Notes: generated from the letters alone by a model not told the origin. 64,000 bases of DNA from Vicingaceae bacterium (GCA_026003395.1 BPHE01000011.1:20943-84942); one strand, 5' to 3'; counted from the first letter of the stretch, positions 8,643 to 17,917 are shown. A program made the numbers and translations.

Positions 8643-9161
8643 GTGAAAAATATTTTCAAAATATCACTGGCGGCAATTCTACTGCTGACACTTACTTCAT
8701 TTCAACAAGATATCGATACGAATGCCAAAATCAAATCTGTATTCATTTATAATTTCACAAAATATATCGAATGGCCTAAAAGCTATCGTGAAGGAAATTT
8801 TATCATCGGTGTTATTGGGGACGAATCACTAAAAAAAGAACTGATTTCAATGGCTCAAATTAAAAAAGTTGGCAATCAAAAAATTGAAGTGGTGGAGTTT
8901 GACCCCGAAAAAATTGAAAAATGTCATATCTTGGTGCTTTCACGGGATAAAAGCCATTTGTTTGATCTGGTTTTAAAAAAAACCAAAAAATTATCGTCGC
9001 TGCTTATTACAGAAGGAAATGGCCTGGCAACAGCGGGGGCTTGTATCAATTTTATTGTAGTCAACAACCGTTTGAAATTTGAAATGAATAAAAAAAATAT
9101 AGAAGACCGTGGGTTGAAAGTAAATTCGGCTCTCGAGTCCATGGCAATTTTGGTTAATTAA
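8643..9161 (+). CDS. YfiR-family periplasmic protein (DUF4154)
   Basis: Secreted protein of 172 residues. A signal peptide ends around LTLTSFQQ, followed by the DUF4154 signature region (KIKSVFIYNFTKYIEWP) and FIIGVIGDES. The fold's C-terminal part includes LLITEGNG and a glycine-bounded hydrophobic strand. In YfiBNR of Pseudomonas, YfiR is the periplasmic repressor of a membrane-bound signalling enzyme. Here the downstream partner is a HAMP-SpoIIE phosphatase. Initiation is at a GTG, the only in-frame start that gives a sensible signal peptide. The stop shares one base with the next gene's ATG (TAATG), so the operon is tight. Function here is inferred from family and context. Confidence 0.85.
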   Translation: MKNIFKISLAAILLLTLTSFQQDIDTNAKIKSVFIYNFTKYIEWPKSYREGNFIIGVIGDESLKKELISMAQIKKVGNQKIEVVEFDPEKIEKCHILVLSRDKSHLFDLVLKKTKKLSSLLITEGNGLATAGACINFIVVNNRLKFEMNKKNIEDRGLKVNSALESMAILVN

Positions 9162-10084
9162 TGAAACCGCTAAAATACATATGGCCCATTGCGATACTGA
9201 TTGTAACATTGTTGTGCAGCCACACACATGTTGCCGCCCAAGACATCATCGACCAATCTATCATCGAATTTCAAGCAGGCAACCTCGACAAAGCTAAAGA
9301 ACTTATAGACAAAGGTTCAATGCTATCTCTTTACAACAAAGAAGCTCGCACATGGTATTACAAAGGGTATATCTATAAAGAACTGTTCAAAGAGCGTAAA
9401 AATGAATCTTACCGCGACTCGGCCATTGCTTATTTGTTGATTTCCATAGAGCTTGACAATCATAACGAATATAAAGAATCTGCCACGAAAATGGCCAACT
9501 TTTTGGTTTCCTCTATTTTCAATGAAACCGCAGAATATTTCAATGAACTTGCAGGTAAAGAAAGTAATCTTTATCAAGTCAATGAAGCAACATTGCAGCA
9601 TGTTATTGAAAAATACCAGCGTTTTAAATACTTGAAATCGCGTTTGGACCCTTCTTTTAATTTCAATAAGATGGACGAAGAGTTTTATTTTGTGGCAGGC
9701 AATGTTTATCTGGCTCTATATGAAAATTCCAATTACGAAAATGAAAATTACAGAGAAAAAATTGAATACTACTATAACAGAGTGCTCGAAATCAACCCCA
9801 AACACGACAAAGCTCTGTATAACCTGGGAATCGTTTATTACAATAAAGCTGTTTACTTGATAAAAAACCTGGATTATGATGCAGATTTCATGGAATTAGA
9901 GAAGAAAATGGACGAATGTGTCAATCTTTTTGAAAAAGCATTGCCATATATCAAAAAATCTCTCGATGTTAACCCACAGAAAGTCGAAGCAATCAGAGCA
10001 TTGAAAGGCATCTACCGTGGATTAAACAATTATGAGATGGTAGATTATTATGACCAACAGTTAAAATCTCTTGAAAAAAGGTAA
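9161..10084 (+). CDS. Periplasmic tetratricopeptide-repeat protein
   Basis: Secreted protein of 307 residues with a signal peptide ending near HVAAQ. Helical TPR-like units follow; the clearest is in the last third (YNRVLEINPKHDKALYNLGIVYYNKA and LDVNPQKVEAIRALKGIYR). TPR arrays scaffold protein-protein contacts, and no enzymatic motif is present. It lies between the YfiR-like gene (one-base overlap) and the HAMP-SpoIIE phosphatase (16 bases). It may therefore link a periplasmic sensor to the membrane phosphatase, which is an inference from position only. The TPR assignment is confident from the helix pattern; the exact number of units is not. Confidence 0.85.
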   Translation: MKPLKYIWPIAILIVTLLCSHTHVAAQDIIDQSIIEFQAGNLDKAKELIDKGSMLSLYNKEARTWYYKGYIYKELFKERKNESYRDSAIAYLLISIELDNHNEYKESATKMANFLVSSIFNETAEYFNELAGKESNLYQVNEATLQHVIEKYQRFKYLKSRLDPSFNFNKMDEEFYFVAGNVYLALYENSNYENENYREKIEYYYNRVLEINPKHDKALYNLGIVYYNKAVYLIKNLDYDADFMELEKKMDECVNLFEKALPYIKKSLDVNPQKVEAIRALKGIYRGLNNYEMVDYYDQQLKSLEKR

Positions 10085-10100
10085 CTTCGCACGTAACTAC

Positions 10101-11888
10101 ATGAAGTTAAAATTTAACATAGGAACTAAAATTGGTTTAGGTTTTGGTATTCTCATACTATTTACTATACTGGTTTTTGCCATTACCAACAAAACACTGA
10201 ATGAAAGTAAAGCCATTAACGACGAAATCATCAATCTTCACAACCCTTCGCTTGCCGCACTCGAAGAATTAAAATCGCTTACTTATCGATCGAAATTGTT
10301 AATCTATACATGGGTCTATACTCCAAGAAGTTTGGAAGACGATCCTGACAAAAAAAAATTAATCAATCTTCAAAACAAAGAATATCCCTATATAAAAACA
10401 CGCCTGAAAACGCTCTACTATTTGTGGCCGGAAGAAGAACAAAAAATTCTGCAAGATATTTTTATCAGTTTTGATGAACTCTGGCAACTACATGAAGAAA
10501 TCAGAAATTATTTGCCGGATTTTGAAAGTTACAATGATCCACAAAACCGCTTCCTGGCTCAAATAGAAGTAGAGAGCGGCGGCCGGGTATATGAAAAAAC
10601 GGATGAAATTCTTTTCCAGCTGGATGATTTGATCAAACGGCAGAAATTGCGTTCGGAAACAATGACCGAGTCAATGATTGCATCATTCGAACGCTTGCAA
10701 TTTTTATTTCGTTATCTTGGTGTTGGATTGGTTATTTTCGGTATCATCATTGCCTTTTATGTGACAAGGTCTATCGTAAAACCGGTATTCAAACTCAAAA
10801 ATGTCATTCTTAATTTAAGCAAAGGTATTTATCCCGACCAACCTATCACTGCTCCAAATGACGAAATTGGCGAAATGGCAAATGCCATTGACACTTTAAT
10901 TCAAGCGTTGAAAAAAACCAAGGAATTTGCCGAAAAGGTAGGTTCAGGAGATTTCACCGCCGAGTATACCCCGCTCAGTGAATATGACGATCTGGGTTAT
11001 GCCTTGTTGAAAATGCGCGACGACTTGAAGCAAAACGAAGAAGAATTGGAAAGAAAAGTTATAGAAAGAACCGCAGAAGTAGTTAGACAGAAGGAAGAAC
11101 TTGAAAAACAAAGTAAAAAAATTGAAGAATTATACCGCGAGGTTACCAGCAGTATCCGATATGCCCGCAGGTTGCAGGAAGCAATCTTGCCTCCCGGAAA
11201 TGTTTTGAAAAAATTATTGAAAAATTATTTCATATTTTACAAACCAAAAGATATTGTCAGTGGAGATTTTTATTGGGTGAGCGAACGCAATGGTTGTGTA
11301 TATGCAGCAGCTGTTGATTGTACCGGACACGGTGTGCCCGGAGCTTTTATGAGCATTGTCGGATATAATAATTTAAATCAAACCATCGAAGAACTGGACG
11401 GGGGCTCTCCTGCTGAAATACTCACAGAACTGAATAAATTGATTACCGAAGCCCTTCATCAAAAAGACGGGGATACCAGAGATGGTATGGATATGTCTCT
11501 TGTAAAAATCGACAGAAAAAATAAAACTATTGAGTTTGCCGGCGCTAATAACCCCCTTTATTTGGTTAGAAATAAACACCTGACCGAATTCAAAGGTGAT
11601 AAATATGCCATTGGGTCTTATTATGAAAAGGAAACAAAAATTTTTACCAACCATCAATTTAAATTCGAAGAGGGAGATATGTTATATTTGTTTACCGATG
11701 GTTTTGCCGATCAGTTTGGAGGAGCCAAAGGGAAAAAAATAATGTATAAAAATTTCCGTAACTTGATCATAGAAGTTTCTGATAAAGATTGCGATCAACA
11801 AAGAATTTTGATCGAACAATATTTTAATAATTGGAAGGGAAATCTCGACCAGGTAGACGATGTTTTGGTGATGGGCATCCGTTGCTAA
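10101..11888 (+). CDS. Membrane HAMP-SpoIIE (PP2C-type) serine phosphatase
   Basis: About 595 residues. An N-terminal membrane helix (IGLGFGILILFTILVF) is followed by a periplasmic helical domain of roughly 170 residues. A second membrane helix (YLGVGLVIFGIIIAFYV), a HAMP linker, a coiled coil and a C-terminal SpoIIE phosphatase domain follow. Metal-binding signatures are VSGDFYW, AVDCTGHGVPGAFMS, GDTRDGMDMSL and LFTDGFADQFGG, so the phosphatase should be active. The layout is that of SiaA/RsbU-like enzymes that dephosphorylate STAS or SiaC-type regulators. The ATG at 10101 is preferred to an in-frame TTG at 10071, which would overlap the TPR gene. It is last in the YfiR-like/TPR/phosphatase operon. 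A SiaC-family protein is encoded elsewhere in the window. Confidence 0.9.
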   Translation: MKLKFNIGTKIGLGFGILILFTILVFAITNKTLNESKAINDEIINLHNPSLAALEELKSLTYRSKLLIYTWVYTPRSLEDDPDKKKLINLQNKEYPYIKTRLKTLYYLWPEEEQKILQDIFISFDELWQLHEEIRNYLPDFESYNDPQNRFLAQIEVESGGRVYEKTDEILFQLDDLIKRQKLRSETMTESMIASFERLQFLFRYLGVGLVIFGIIIAFYVTRSIVKPVFKLKNVILNLSKGIYPDQPITAPNDEIGEMANAIDTLIQALKKTKEFAEKVGSGDFTAEYTPLSEYDDLGYALLKMRDDLKQNEEELERKVIERTAEVVRQKEELEKQSKKIEELYREVTSSIRYARRLQEAILPPGNVLKKLLKNYFIFYKPKDIVSGDFYWVSERNGCVYAAAVDCTGHGVPGAFMSIVGYNNLNQTIEELDGGSPAEILTELNKLITEALHQKDGDTRDGMDMSLVKIDRKNKTIEFAGANNPLYLVRNKHLTEFKGDKYAIGSYYEKETKIFTNHQFKFEEGDMLYLFTDGFADQFGGAKGKKIMYKNFRNLIIEVSDKDCDQQRILIEQYFNNWKGNLDQVDDVLVMGIRC

Positions 11889-11900
11889 AATTCATTCACT

Positions 11901-11908
11901 TATCTTTG
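11901..11908 (+). promoter_or_regulatory. Bacteroidota -7 promoter element before sprE-like gene
   Basis: TATCTTTG matches TAnnTTTG and sits about 54 bases before the GTG start of the SprE-like lipoprotein, just after the phosphatase stop. This suggests the lipoprotein gene has its own promoter. Confidence 0.55.
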
Positions 11909-11961
11909 CCAAATGTTACCGACAATTAAAATAATAACATTTAAAATACGTTAGTCGAATT

Positions 11962-14538
11962 GTGCAACCCGTCAAATACTCTATAGCAGTTATTTTCTTC
12001 CTGGCAATCTTGTTGTCAGGTTGTTCCGTCAAAAAGGACAAACCCATCAATCGTTTTTACCATCAATTGACCACACATTACAATGGTTATTTCAATGCCC
12101 GTGAAATAATGCGCCAAAGAGAACAAACTTTTGCAAACAATTATAAATATGTTTATGACGAATTACTGCCTGTCTTTCTTTTTCCCTCCGAAGAAGAAGC
12201 AAAATCCTGGCAACAAGACATGGACAAAGTTATAGAAAAATGTAACCGTGTCATTGTCAGACACTCCATGTTTATCAGAAAAAAAGAAAGAAACAAATGG
12301 ATCGACGAGAGCTATCTTTTAATGGCAAAAGCTCACATGTATAAATACGATTTTACTACAGCCATAGAAACTTATGAATTTGTCGCCCAAAACTTTAAAG
12401 GCGACCCTTCGCGCATCGATGCCCTCATGGGCATGATTCAATGTTATATGCACTTAAAACAATATAACAAAGCAGCAAATCTTATCAACTTAATAGACAA
12501 TGACGAAAAAATCACCGATGAAGATCAAAAGGTACAATATTATGCCATAAAAGCCGATTATTTTATCACAAAACAAAAATGGGAAGATGCTATCGAATGG
12601 CTTAACAAAGCTATGGTCAAACAAAAAAACAAGAAAATCCGTTCACGTTGGGCCTTCATTTTGGCACAACTCTCTCAAAAAACAGGTAATTTCAAAGATG
12701 CTACAAAATATTACTCGCTGGTTATTAAATGGAAACCTGATTATGAAATGGAATTTCAAGCAAAATTGTTCAGGGCCATTTATTTTGATGTGGCAAGTGG
12801 CAAATCCGGAGAAATTAAAAAAGAATTATTGAAAATGCTTGCTGATAAAAAAAACAAAGAATATCGCGACCAGATATACTTTGCCCTTGGTGAACTTGCC
12901 TTAAGGGAAAATGCAGAAGCCACCGCCATGGATTACTTTGCCAAAGCGGCAGCTGTCGGAAATAACAAAAAAATTAAATGGCAGGCCTACCTACGGCTCG
13001 GAAAATACTATTTTGCCAAACCCGATTACAAAAATGCCGCTGCATATTATGATTCTTGCTTGATGAATCTCGATAACAACCATCCGGACTATTATGAAAT
13101 TGAAGACCGGACAAAAGCTTTGAAAAATTTGGTGATATACATCAATATCGTTGAAAAAGAAGACAGTTTGCTGCGGGTTGCCGAAATGCCCGAAGAAAAA
13201 AGAAAAGAAATTATTGAAAAACTCATCGCTCAAGCTAAAGAAAAACAAGAATCAGAACAAACACAAGGGAATTTTTTAAATAACAACAATGCCCTTGCTT
13301 CCAACAACACCTCAACCGGAGAATGGTATTTTTATAATCCTACAGCACTGGGATTTGGATTTACAGAATTTCGCAAACGTTGGGGCGACCGGCCACTGGA
13401 AGACAATTGGAGACGATCTGTGAAAATGTCTTCCTCATTTAACCTTGCAAATGATCAAGATTCATCCAAACAAGAAACAACAAACCCCGACAACAATCCA
13501 ATGTTTTCCGAAGAATACTACTTAAAAGATTTACCACTGACCCAAGAACAGAAAATGGCTTCTCATGCAAAAATTCTTGATGCATACTACCAGCTGGGAT
13601 TTATTTACAAAGAAAACTTCAATGACCTACAAAAGTCGATCGATGCATTTGAAAAAATTGTTGAAAAATACGATACATCCGAACTGATTATTCCGGTATA
13701 TTATCAACTTTTTAGAAACTATCAGAAAATACAAAATTTTTCGAAAGCCGAACACTACAAAAATCTGCTGCTCGAAAAAGCTCCCTATTCAGATTATGCA
13801 CGTTTGATCAACGACCCCGATTATCTTAAAAATCAAGACATCGACAAAAAAAGAGTAGAAAATTATTATTCTGCAGCTTACAATTACTACAAAAGCGGCG
13901 ATTACCAAACATCGCTGACCCGTTGCCTGGCATCGTTCGAAAACTTCCCCGACAATCATATTATGGACAAATTCTCTTTTCTTAAAGCCCTTAATTTAGG
14001 GAAATTGTATGGTAATGACACACTTAAAACACTCTTAAACGAATTCGTCAAAACATATCCTCAAAGCGAAGAAAAACCTTTGGCAGAAGAAATTTTAAAA
14101 AAAATCGACCAAATCAATCAAACTGCACAAAACGCCCAAAACAATCAACAATTTGCAAAAAAAACCGAATATCTTTATGCCCCCATGGAAGACCACTTCT
14201 TTGTGGCATTGATTGATGAAAACAAAATTTCTATGAACAATGTAAAAAATTATTTCTCTAACTTCAATACTGCTTTGTTTAGCCAAAAACAGCTTTTTTC
14301 GAATTCCATTCTATTTAATGATCAATTTAACATGCTTCAGATTAAAACATTTCCAAATCTCAACGAAGCCATGAATTACTACGATGCCGTCTCAAAAAAC
14401 CATACCATACTTAAATATTTTCATCAGGCACAACCGGTGTATTTTGTTATTTCAAAATCTAATTTCCAAATTTTTTACAAAGAAAAAGACATAGAAGGAT
14501 ATCAAAAGTTCTTTTCACAAATTAAAAATTCACAATAA
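11962..14538 (+). CDS. SprE/PorW-like TPR lipoprotein of type IX secretion
   Basis: Outer-membrane-directed lipoprotein of 858 residues. The lipobox ends in LLSGC with Cys21 as the lipidated residue. FYHQLTTHYNGYFNARE, directly after the lipobox, is the conserved opening of the SprE/PorW family, which is required for type IX secretion and gliding in Flavobacterium johnsoniae and Porphyromonas gingivalis. The body is TPR-rich in two blocks separated by a low-complexity linker near residue 430-450 (many Asn and Gln). The C-terminal 120 residues form a further globular region. The start is GTG; no closer in-frame ATG retains the signal peptide. Family length agrees with reported SprE proteins. 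Assignment rests on the N-terminal motif, lipobox and TPR content. Confidence 0.85.
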   Translation: MQPVKYSIAVIFFLAILLSGCSVKKDKPINRFYHQLTTHYNGYFNAREIMRQREQTFANNYKYVYDELLPVFLFPSEEEAKSWQQDMDKVIEKCNRVIVRHSMFIRKKERNKWIDESYLLMAKAHMYKYDFTTAIETYEFVAQNFKGDPSRIDALMGMIQCYMHLKQYNKAANLINLIDNDEKITDEDQKVQYYAIKADYFITKQKWEDAIEWLNKAMVKQKNKKIRSRWAFILAQLSQKTGNFKDATKYYSLVIKWKPDYEMEFQAKLFRAIYFDVASGKSGEIKKELLKMLADKKNKEYRDQIYFALGELALRENAEATAMDYFAKAAAVGNNKKIKWQAYLRLGKYYFAKPDYKNAAAYYDSCLMNLDNNHPDYYEIEDRTKALKNLVIYINIVEKEDSLLRVAEMPEEKRKEIIEKLIAQAKEKQESEQTQGNFLNNNNALASNNTSTGEWYFYNPTALGFGFTEFRKRWGDRPLEDNWRRSVKMSSSFNLANDQDSSKQETTNPDNNPMFSEEYYLKDLPLTQEQKMASHAKILDAYYQLGFIYKENFNDLQKSIDAFEKIVEKYDTSELIIPVYYQLFRNYQKIQNFSKAEHYKNLLLEKAPYSDYARLINDPDYLKNQDIDKKRVENYYSAAYNYYKSGDYQTSLTRCLASFENFPDNHIMDKFSFLKALNLGKLYGNDTLKTLLNEFVKTYPQSEEKPLAEEILKKIDQINQTAQNAQNNQQFAKKTEYLYAPMEDHFFVALIDENKISMNNVKNYFSNFNTALFSQKQLFSNSILFNDQFNMLQIKTFPNLNEAMNYYDAVSKNHTILKYFHQAQPVYFVISKSNFQIFYKEKDIEGYQKFFSQIKNSQ

Positions 14539-14673
14539 TTTCATTCAGAATGTTTAAATATCTATTAAAAACTTGAAATTGATTTTTCTATAGTTCATAT
14601 TTTTAAAAAAACATGTAAACAAATATCAAAAAACAAATAAATTTGTTTTTTTCGAAAAATAGGGATTATTTTA

Positions 14674-14681
14674 TATTTTTG
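14674..14681 (+). promoter_or_regulatory. Bacteroidota -7 promoter element before bactofilin gene
   Basis: TATTTTTG matches TAnnTTTG and lies 18 bases before the bactofilin ATG. It falls at the end of the roughly 160-base AT-rich gap after the SprE-like gene, consistent with a short leader. Confidence 0.5.
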
Positions 14682-14699
14682 CAAGAAAGAGGAAACAAA

Positions 14700-15104
14700 A
14701 TGATTACCAACAAAAAAGAAAAAACAGAACCGGTTTTGGTTAATATTATTGCCCAAAACACTTTAATTAAAGGAGAAATGGAGTGCAAAGGTGACGTGAG
14801 ATTAGAAGGGAGTTTTGAAGGATCGCTCAAATGTGAAGGCAAAGTTGTGATTAGCGAAACCGGTCGTTTTAGAGGAGATTTGTTTTGCAACAATGCCGAC
14901 ATTGCCGGCTACATCGATGGAGATATTACTGTTGTTGGTTTGCTTCACTTGAGAAGCCACGCAAAATTGAATGCCAATATCACCACCAATAAAATTTCCA
15001 TTGAAGAAGGTGCAGTTTTCAACGGTACATGCACCATGAATAAACAATCATCCAAAGAAAACAATATCAATAAACAAAACCTTGCCGCAGTATCGCATAC
15101 CTGA
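14700..15104 (+). CDS. Bactofilin (polymer-forming cytoskeletal protein)
   Basis: Cytoskeletal protein of 134 residues that self-assembles into nucleotide-independent filaments, often at the inner face of the membrane. The DUF583 core is a right-handed beta-helix, visible as repeating short strands with glycines (IKGEMECKGDVRLEGSFEG, GYIDGDITVVGLLHL, ANITTNKISIEEGAVF). The short charged N-terminal tail and Asn/Ser-rich C-terminal tail are usual for the family. The ATG at 14700 is preferred to one at 14643 because it follows an AGAGGA site and removes a Phe-rich segment not found in bactofilins. AtpZ overlaps the 3' end. Confidence 0.92.
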   Translation: MITNKKEKTEPVLVNIIAQNTLIKGEMECKGDVRLEGSFEGSLKCEGKVVISETGRFRGDLFCNNADIAGYIDGDITVVGLLHLRSHAKLNANITTNKISIEEGAVFNGTCTMNKQSSKENNINKQNLAAVSHT

Positions 15105-15306
15105 TCAATATGCACAGGTGCTGACCACCGTCTTCAAAATGATTCTTATCATTGGATTGTTTACATGGGGTGGTCATGCGTTGGATGGATTTCTACACAT
15201 TAAATTTTACTTGTTTACCCTAATTTTTTCGATATTTGGCATTGCTTTGGCCATTTATATGTTGATAAAAGACACCAAACCCGGCAACCGTGAAAATCAT
15301 TCGTAA
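15082..15306 (+). CDS. AtpZ/AtpI-family membrane protein
   Basis: Small inner-membrane protein of 74 residues with two helices (FKMILIIGLFTWGGHALD and YLFTLIFSIFGIALAIYML), the hairpin layout of the AtpZ/AtpI family. That family assists assembly of F-type ATP synthase or accompanies it as a Ca2+/Mg2+-linked partner. The frame opens with TTG inside the bactofilin gene; the first ATG is within helix one, so a non-ATG start is likely but the exact codon is uncertain. Unlike the common arrangement, no atpB/E/F/H/A/G genes follow; ribF follows with a short overlap. The window's atpD and atpC are 45 kb away. Confidence 0.75.
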   Translation: MPQYRIPDQYAQVLTTVFKMILIIGLFTWGGHALDGFLHIKFYLFTLIFSIFGIALAIYMLIKDTKPGNRENHS

Positions 15307-16231
15307 TACAGACGACATTCGCATTCCTTACCCTACAGCCATCACTATGGGAATGTTTGATGGTGTGCATCGAGGTCATCAATATGTTATCAAAACTCTC
15401 ATACAACGTTCTAAAGAAATGAATCTTGCTTCAGCCATCGTCACTTTTGACCCTCATCCCAAGTTAGTATTAAAAAATCTTCACGATGAAATTAAATTAC
15501 TTACCACCCCCGAAGAAAAAATTGATATAATCAGCTCCTTCAACCCCGACTACATGATAATCATCCCTTTTACATTGGATTTTTCGAGATTGACTTCTGA
15601 TGAATTTGTCGAAAAATTTCTCATCGAAAAATTTAACATGAAACATCTACTGGTCGGATATGACCATCGTTTTGGCCGTAACAGGCAAGGAACCTTTTCA
15701 GACCTGATGAATTTATCAAAACAATTAAATTTTAGCGTCGAGCAACTCAAACCGGTAGATTTCAACGGAATAAAAATTTCATCGACAAAAATCAGAACAT
15801 TGCTTGCCGAAGGTAAAGTGGAAGAAATGCCTGGTTATCTTGGACGGTATTACAGCTTGTCCGGCAAGGTTATATACGGTAAAGGCATTGGGAAACAATT
15901 GGGTTTTCCAACAGCCAACATCGATTGGGGCTATCCTTACAAATTACTTCCTAAATTTGGCGTTTATCTTGTGAAGGTTACACTCTCCGGCAACGATTAT
16001 TTTGGAATTTGTAATGTTGGCATAAAACCAACCTTGCCGTCAAATCAGCCTACAGTGGAAGTTTATATTTTTGATTTTCAAGAAAACATATACGAAAAAA
16101 ACATAAAAATAGAATTTCTAACGTTTATCAGAGAAGAGAAAAATTTTGGCAATTTAAACGAATTGAAAAAACAAATAGAAAAAGATGTTGTCGCTGCGCA
16201 AAATAGCATTCATACTTTATTTCATCATTAA
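15290..16231 (+). CDS. ribF: Bifunctional riboflavin kinase / FMN adenylyltransferase
   Basis: Cytosolic enzyme of 313 residues that makes FMN and then FAD. The N-terminal adenylyltransferase has the nucleotidyltransferase motif MGMFDGVHRGHQ, ATP-binding TFDPHP and later ISSTKIRTLL. The C-terminal kinase domain shows GKVIYGKGIGKQLGFPTAN and ends in helices typical of RibF. Length is normal. Initiation is at a GTG that overlaps the AtpZ stop by 17 bases, giving the standard N-terminus before the first strand. The following leucine-rich-repeat gene overlaps its 3' end, so the genes from bactofilin on are tightly packed. Functional assignment is secure. Confidence 0.95.
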   Translation: MKIIRNTDDIRIPYPTAITMGMFDGVHRGHQYVIKTLIQRSKEMNLASAIVTFDPHPKLVLKNLHDEIKLLTTPEEKIDIISSFNPDYMIIIPFTLDFSRLTSDEFVEKFLIEKFNMKHLLVGYDHRFGRNRQGTFSDLMNLSKQLNFSVEQLKPVDFNGIKISSTKIRTLLAEGKVEEMPGYLGRYYSLSGKVIYGKGIGKQLGFPTANIDWGYPYKLLPKFGVYLVKVTLSGNDYFGICNVGIKPTLPSNQPTVEVYIFDFQENIYEKNIKIEFLTFIREEKNFGNLNELKKQIEKDVVAAQNSIHTLFHH

Positions 16232-16775
16232 TCCGGTCGCTAATCTTTTATTTTCGCAATCAACCAAAATATACCGCTCGTTGGAGTCACTCAAAAATGT
16301 TCCGGTCGACAGTGTTTTTGCCATAGATTTGAGCAAAAAAAAATTAAAAGAATTTCCCGAAGAATTGTCTAAATTTTATCGTCTGAAATATTTAAAATTA
16401 TATGGCAACCGATTGAAAAATTTCCCCGAGGTCATTTGCAATTTTTCCCAACTCGAATACCTGGATCTGTCTAAAAATCCTCTTGACAGCATTCCGCCTT
16501 GCATCGGCAAGTTACGTCATTTGAAAGAATTGGTGCTCAACCGGACCGAAATTGATCAACTGCCCAAAGAAATAGCTTTTGTTGATTCCCTGGAAGTATT
16601 GGATGTTTGGGGAACCAATCTGGCTTTCTTACCTCCCGAAATAAGCCGTTTGAAAAAACTGCGGGTTTTGGATATGAGAGTCATTGCCATGAACCGCAAA
16701 GAGCAAGAAATCATCCGTCAATTATTGCCAAATACGGAAATCAAATTTTCAAAACCATGCAATTGTGGTTTTTAA
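16185..16775 (+). CDS. Secreted leucine-rich-repeat protein
   Basis: 196-residue protein with a signal peptide (about residues 1-25, ending near LLFSQ) followed by about five leucine-rich repeats of 22-24 residues. Examples are LKYLKLYGNRLKNFPEVI, LEYLDLSKNPLDSIPPCI and LEVLDVWGTNLAFLPPEI. The xxLxxLPxxI pattern is that of the 'bacterial' short LRR class, a protein-binding solenoid. There are three cysteines in the mature part, two near the C-terminus (CNC). The gene overlaps ribF by 47 bases and precedes dprA. The partner is unknown; an envelope scaffold or surface role is plausible but not shown by the sequence. Confidence 0.85.
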   Translation: MLSLRKIAFILYFIINPVANLLFSQSTKIYRSLESLKNVPVDSVFAIDLSKKKLKEFPEELSKFYRLKYLKLYGNRLKNFPEVICNFSQLEYLDLSKNPLDSIPPCIGKLRHLKELVLNRTEIDQLPKEIAFVDSLEVLDVWGTNLAFLPPEISRLKKLRVLDMRVIAMNRKEQEIIRQLLPNTEIKFSKPCNCGF

Positions 16776-16782
16776 CCGGTCT

Positions 16783-17880
16783 ATGTTGACACTACAAGAC
16801 AAAATATATCTTCTGGCGCTGACTTTTCTGGACGGAATTGGGCCAATCACTCAAAGGAAGTTATTGATGCATTTCGACCCGGAAGAAATTTTCTCTCCCG
16901 GATTTAAACATCCCGGATTTCCCAAAATCTTGTCTCAACAAAGCAAAAAAAATATTGCTTTGGAAAAAGCCCATAAAGAACTGGAATCAATGGAAAAACA
17001 CGGCATCAAAATGTTGTGCATCGCAGATGCCGAATACCCCAAAAAACTAAAGCAATGTCATGACGCACCGGTTTTGTTGTTTGTCAAAGGTAACATCAAT
17101 TTTCAACAAAAATATTCACTGGCTGTTGTAGGCACGCGTAAATGCACACAGGAAGCCAAACTCTGGATAGAAAGATTTATAAGCGAATTGAAAGATATGT
17201 CCTTGCAAATAGTGAGTGGCATGGCCACAGGTGTCGACATTACGGCTCATTTGGCCGCAATGGACAATAACCTTTCCACTGTAGCAGTGATGGCTCATGG
17301 CTTGCATATTGTCTATCCTCCTCAACATAAAAAACACGCCATCCGGTTGTTGGATCACAATAATTGCATGGTCAGCGAATATCCGATAGGACAAGACATG
17401 CATCCCGGCAATTTTCCTTCACGCAACCGGATTATTGCAGGGCTTAGTGATGCGGTATTGGTGGTGGAATCGGATGTTAAAGGAGGAGCCATGATTACGG
17501 CTCAATGGGCAATCGAATATGACCGCGAACTTTTGGCAGTGCCGGGCAGGCCGGGAATCAAAACATCCTCAGGATGTAATCATTTGATCAAGCAAAACAT
17601 GGCCCAATTAATCGAAAATGCCGCTGATCTCCTTGCTTACATGAATTGGAAAAAAGACGATGCCAAACAAACCAAACTTTTTGAAGAATCCAATCATGAT
17701 GACCTGACCGAAGACGAAAAAAGCATTATGCAATTGTTTGAACATCAACAACGCCTTCATCTGGAGCATATGTTGCAAAAACTTGGATGGAATCCGCAAA
17801 AATTACTATCTGTTTTATTGCAATTAGAATTAAAAGGTAAAATAACGGCATTACCCGGAAAATTTTTTTCTCCTGTCTAA
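16783..17880 (+). CDS. dprA: DNA-processing protein DprA
   Basis: Cytosolic single-stranded-DNA-binding protein that protects incoming DNA during natural transformation and loads RecA. The 365-residue protein has an N-terminal helical region (LDGIGPITQRKLL) and then the Rossmann-like core. The core shows VVGTRKCTQ, SGMATGVDITAHLAAM, GLHIVYPPQH, FPSRNRIIAGLSDAVLVVES, GGAMITAQWA and VPGRPG. A C-terminal winged-helix-like DprA_WH domain follows. The ATG at 16783 (MLTLQDKIY) is preferred to a GTG at 16765 that would overlap the LRR gene. No other competence gene is in the window, so this shows uptake capacity only indirectly. Confidence 0.95.
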   Translation: MLTLQDKIYLLALTFLDGIGPITQRKLLMHFDPEEIFSPGFKHPGFPKILSQQSKKNIALEKAHKELESMEKHGIKMLCIADAEYPKKLKQCHDAPVLLFVKGNINFQQKYSLAVVGTRKCTQEAKLWIERFISELKDMSLQIVSGMATGVDITAHLAAMDNNLSTVAVMAHGLHIVYPPQHKKHAIRLLDHNNCMVSEYPIGQDMHPGNFPSRNRIIAGLSDAVLVVESDVKGGAMITAQWAIEYDRELLAVPGRPGIKTSSGCNHLIKQNMAQLIENAADLLAYMNWKKDDAKQTKLFEESNHDDLTEDEKSIMQLFEHQQRLHLEHMLQKLGWNPQKLLSVLLQLELKGKITALPGKFFSPV

Positions 17881-17917
17881 AAAATGGATTAAATTCATAA
17901 TAATTTAGAATTATTTC

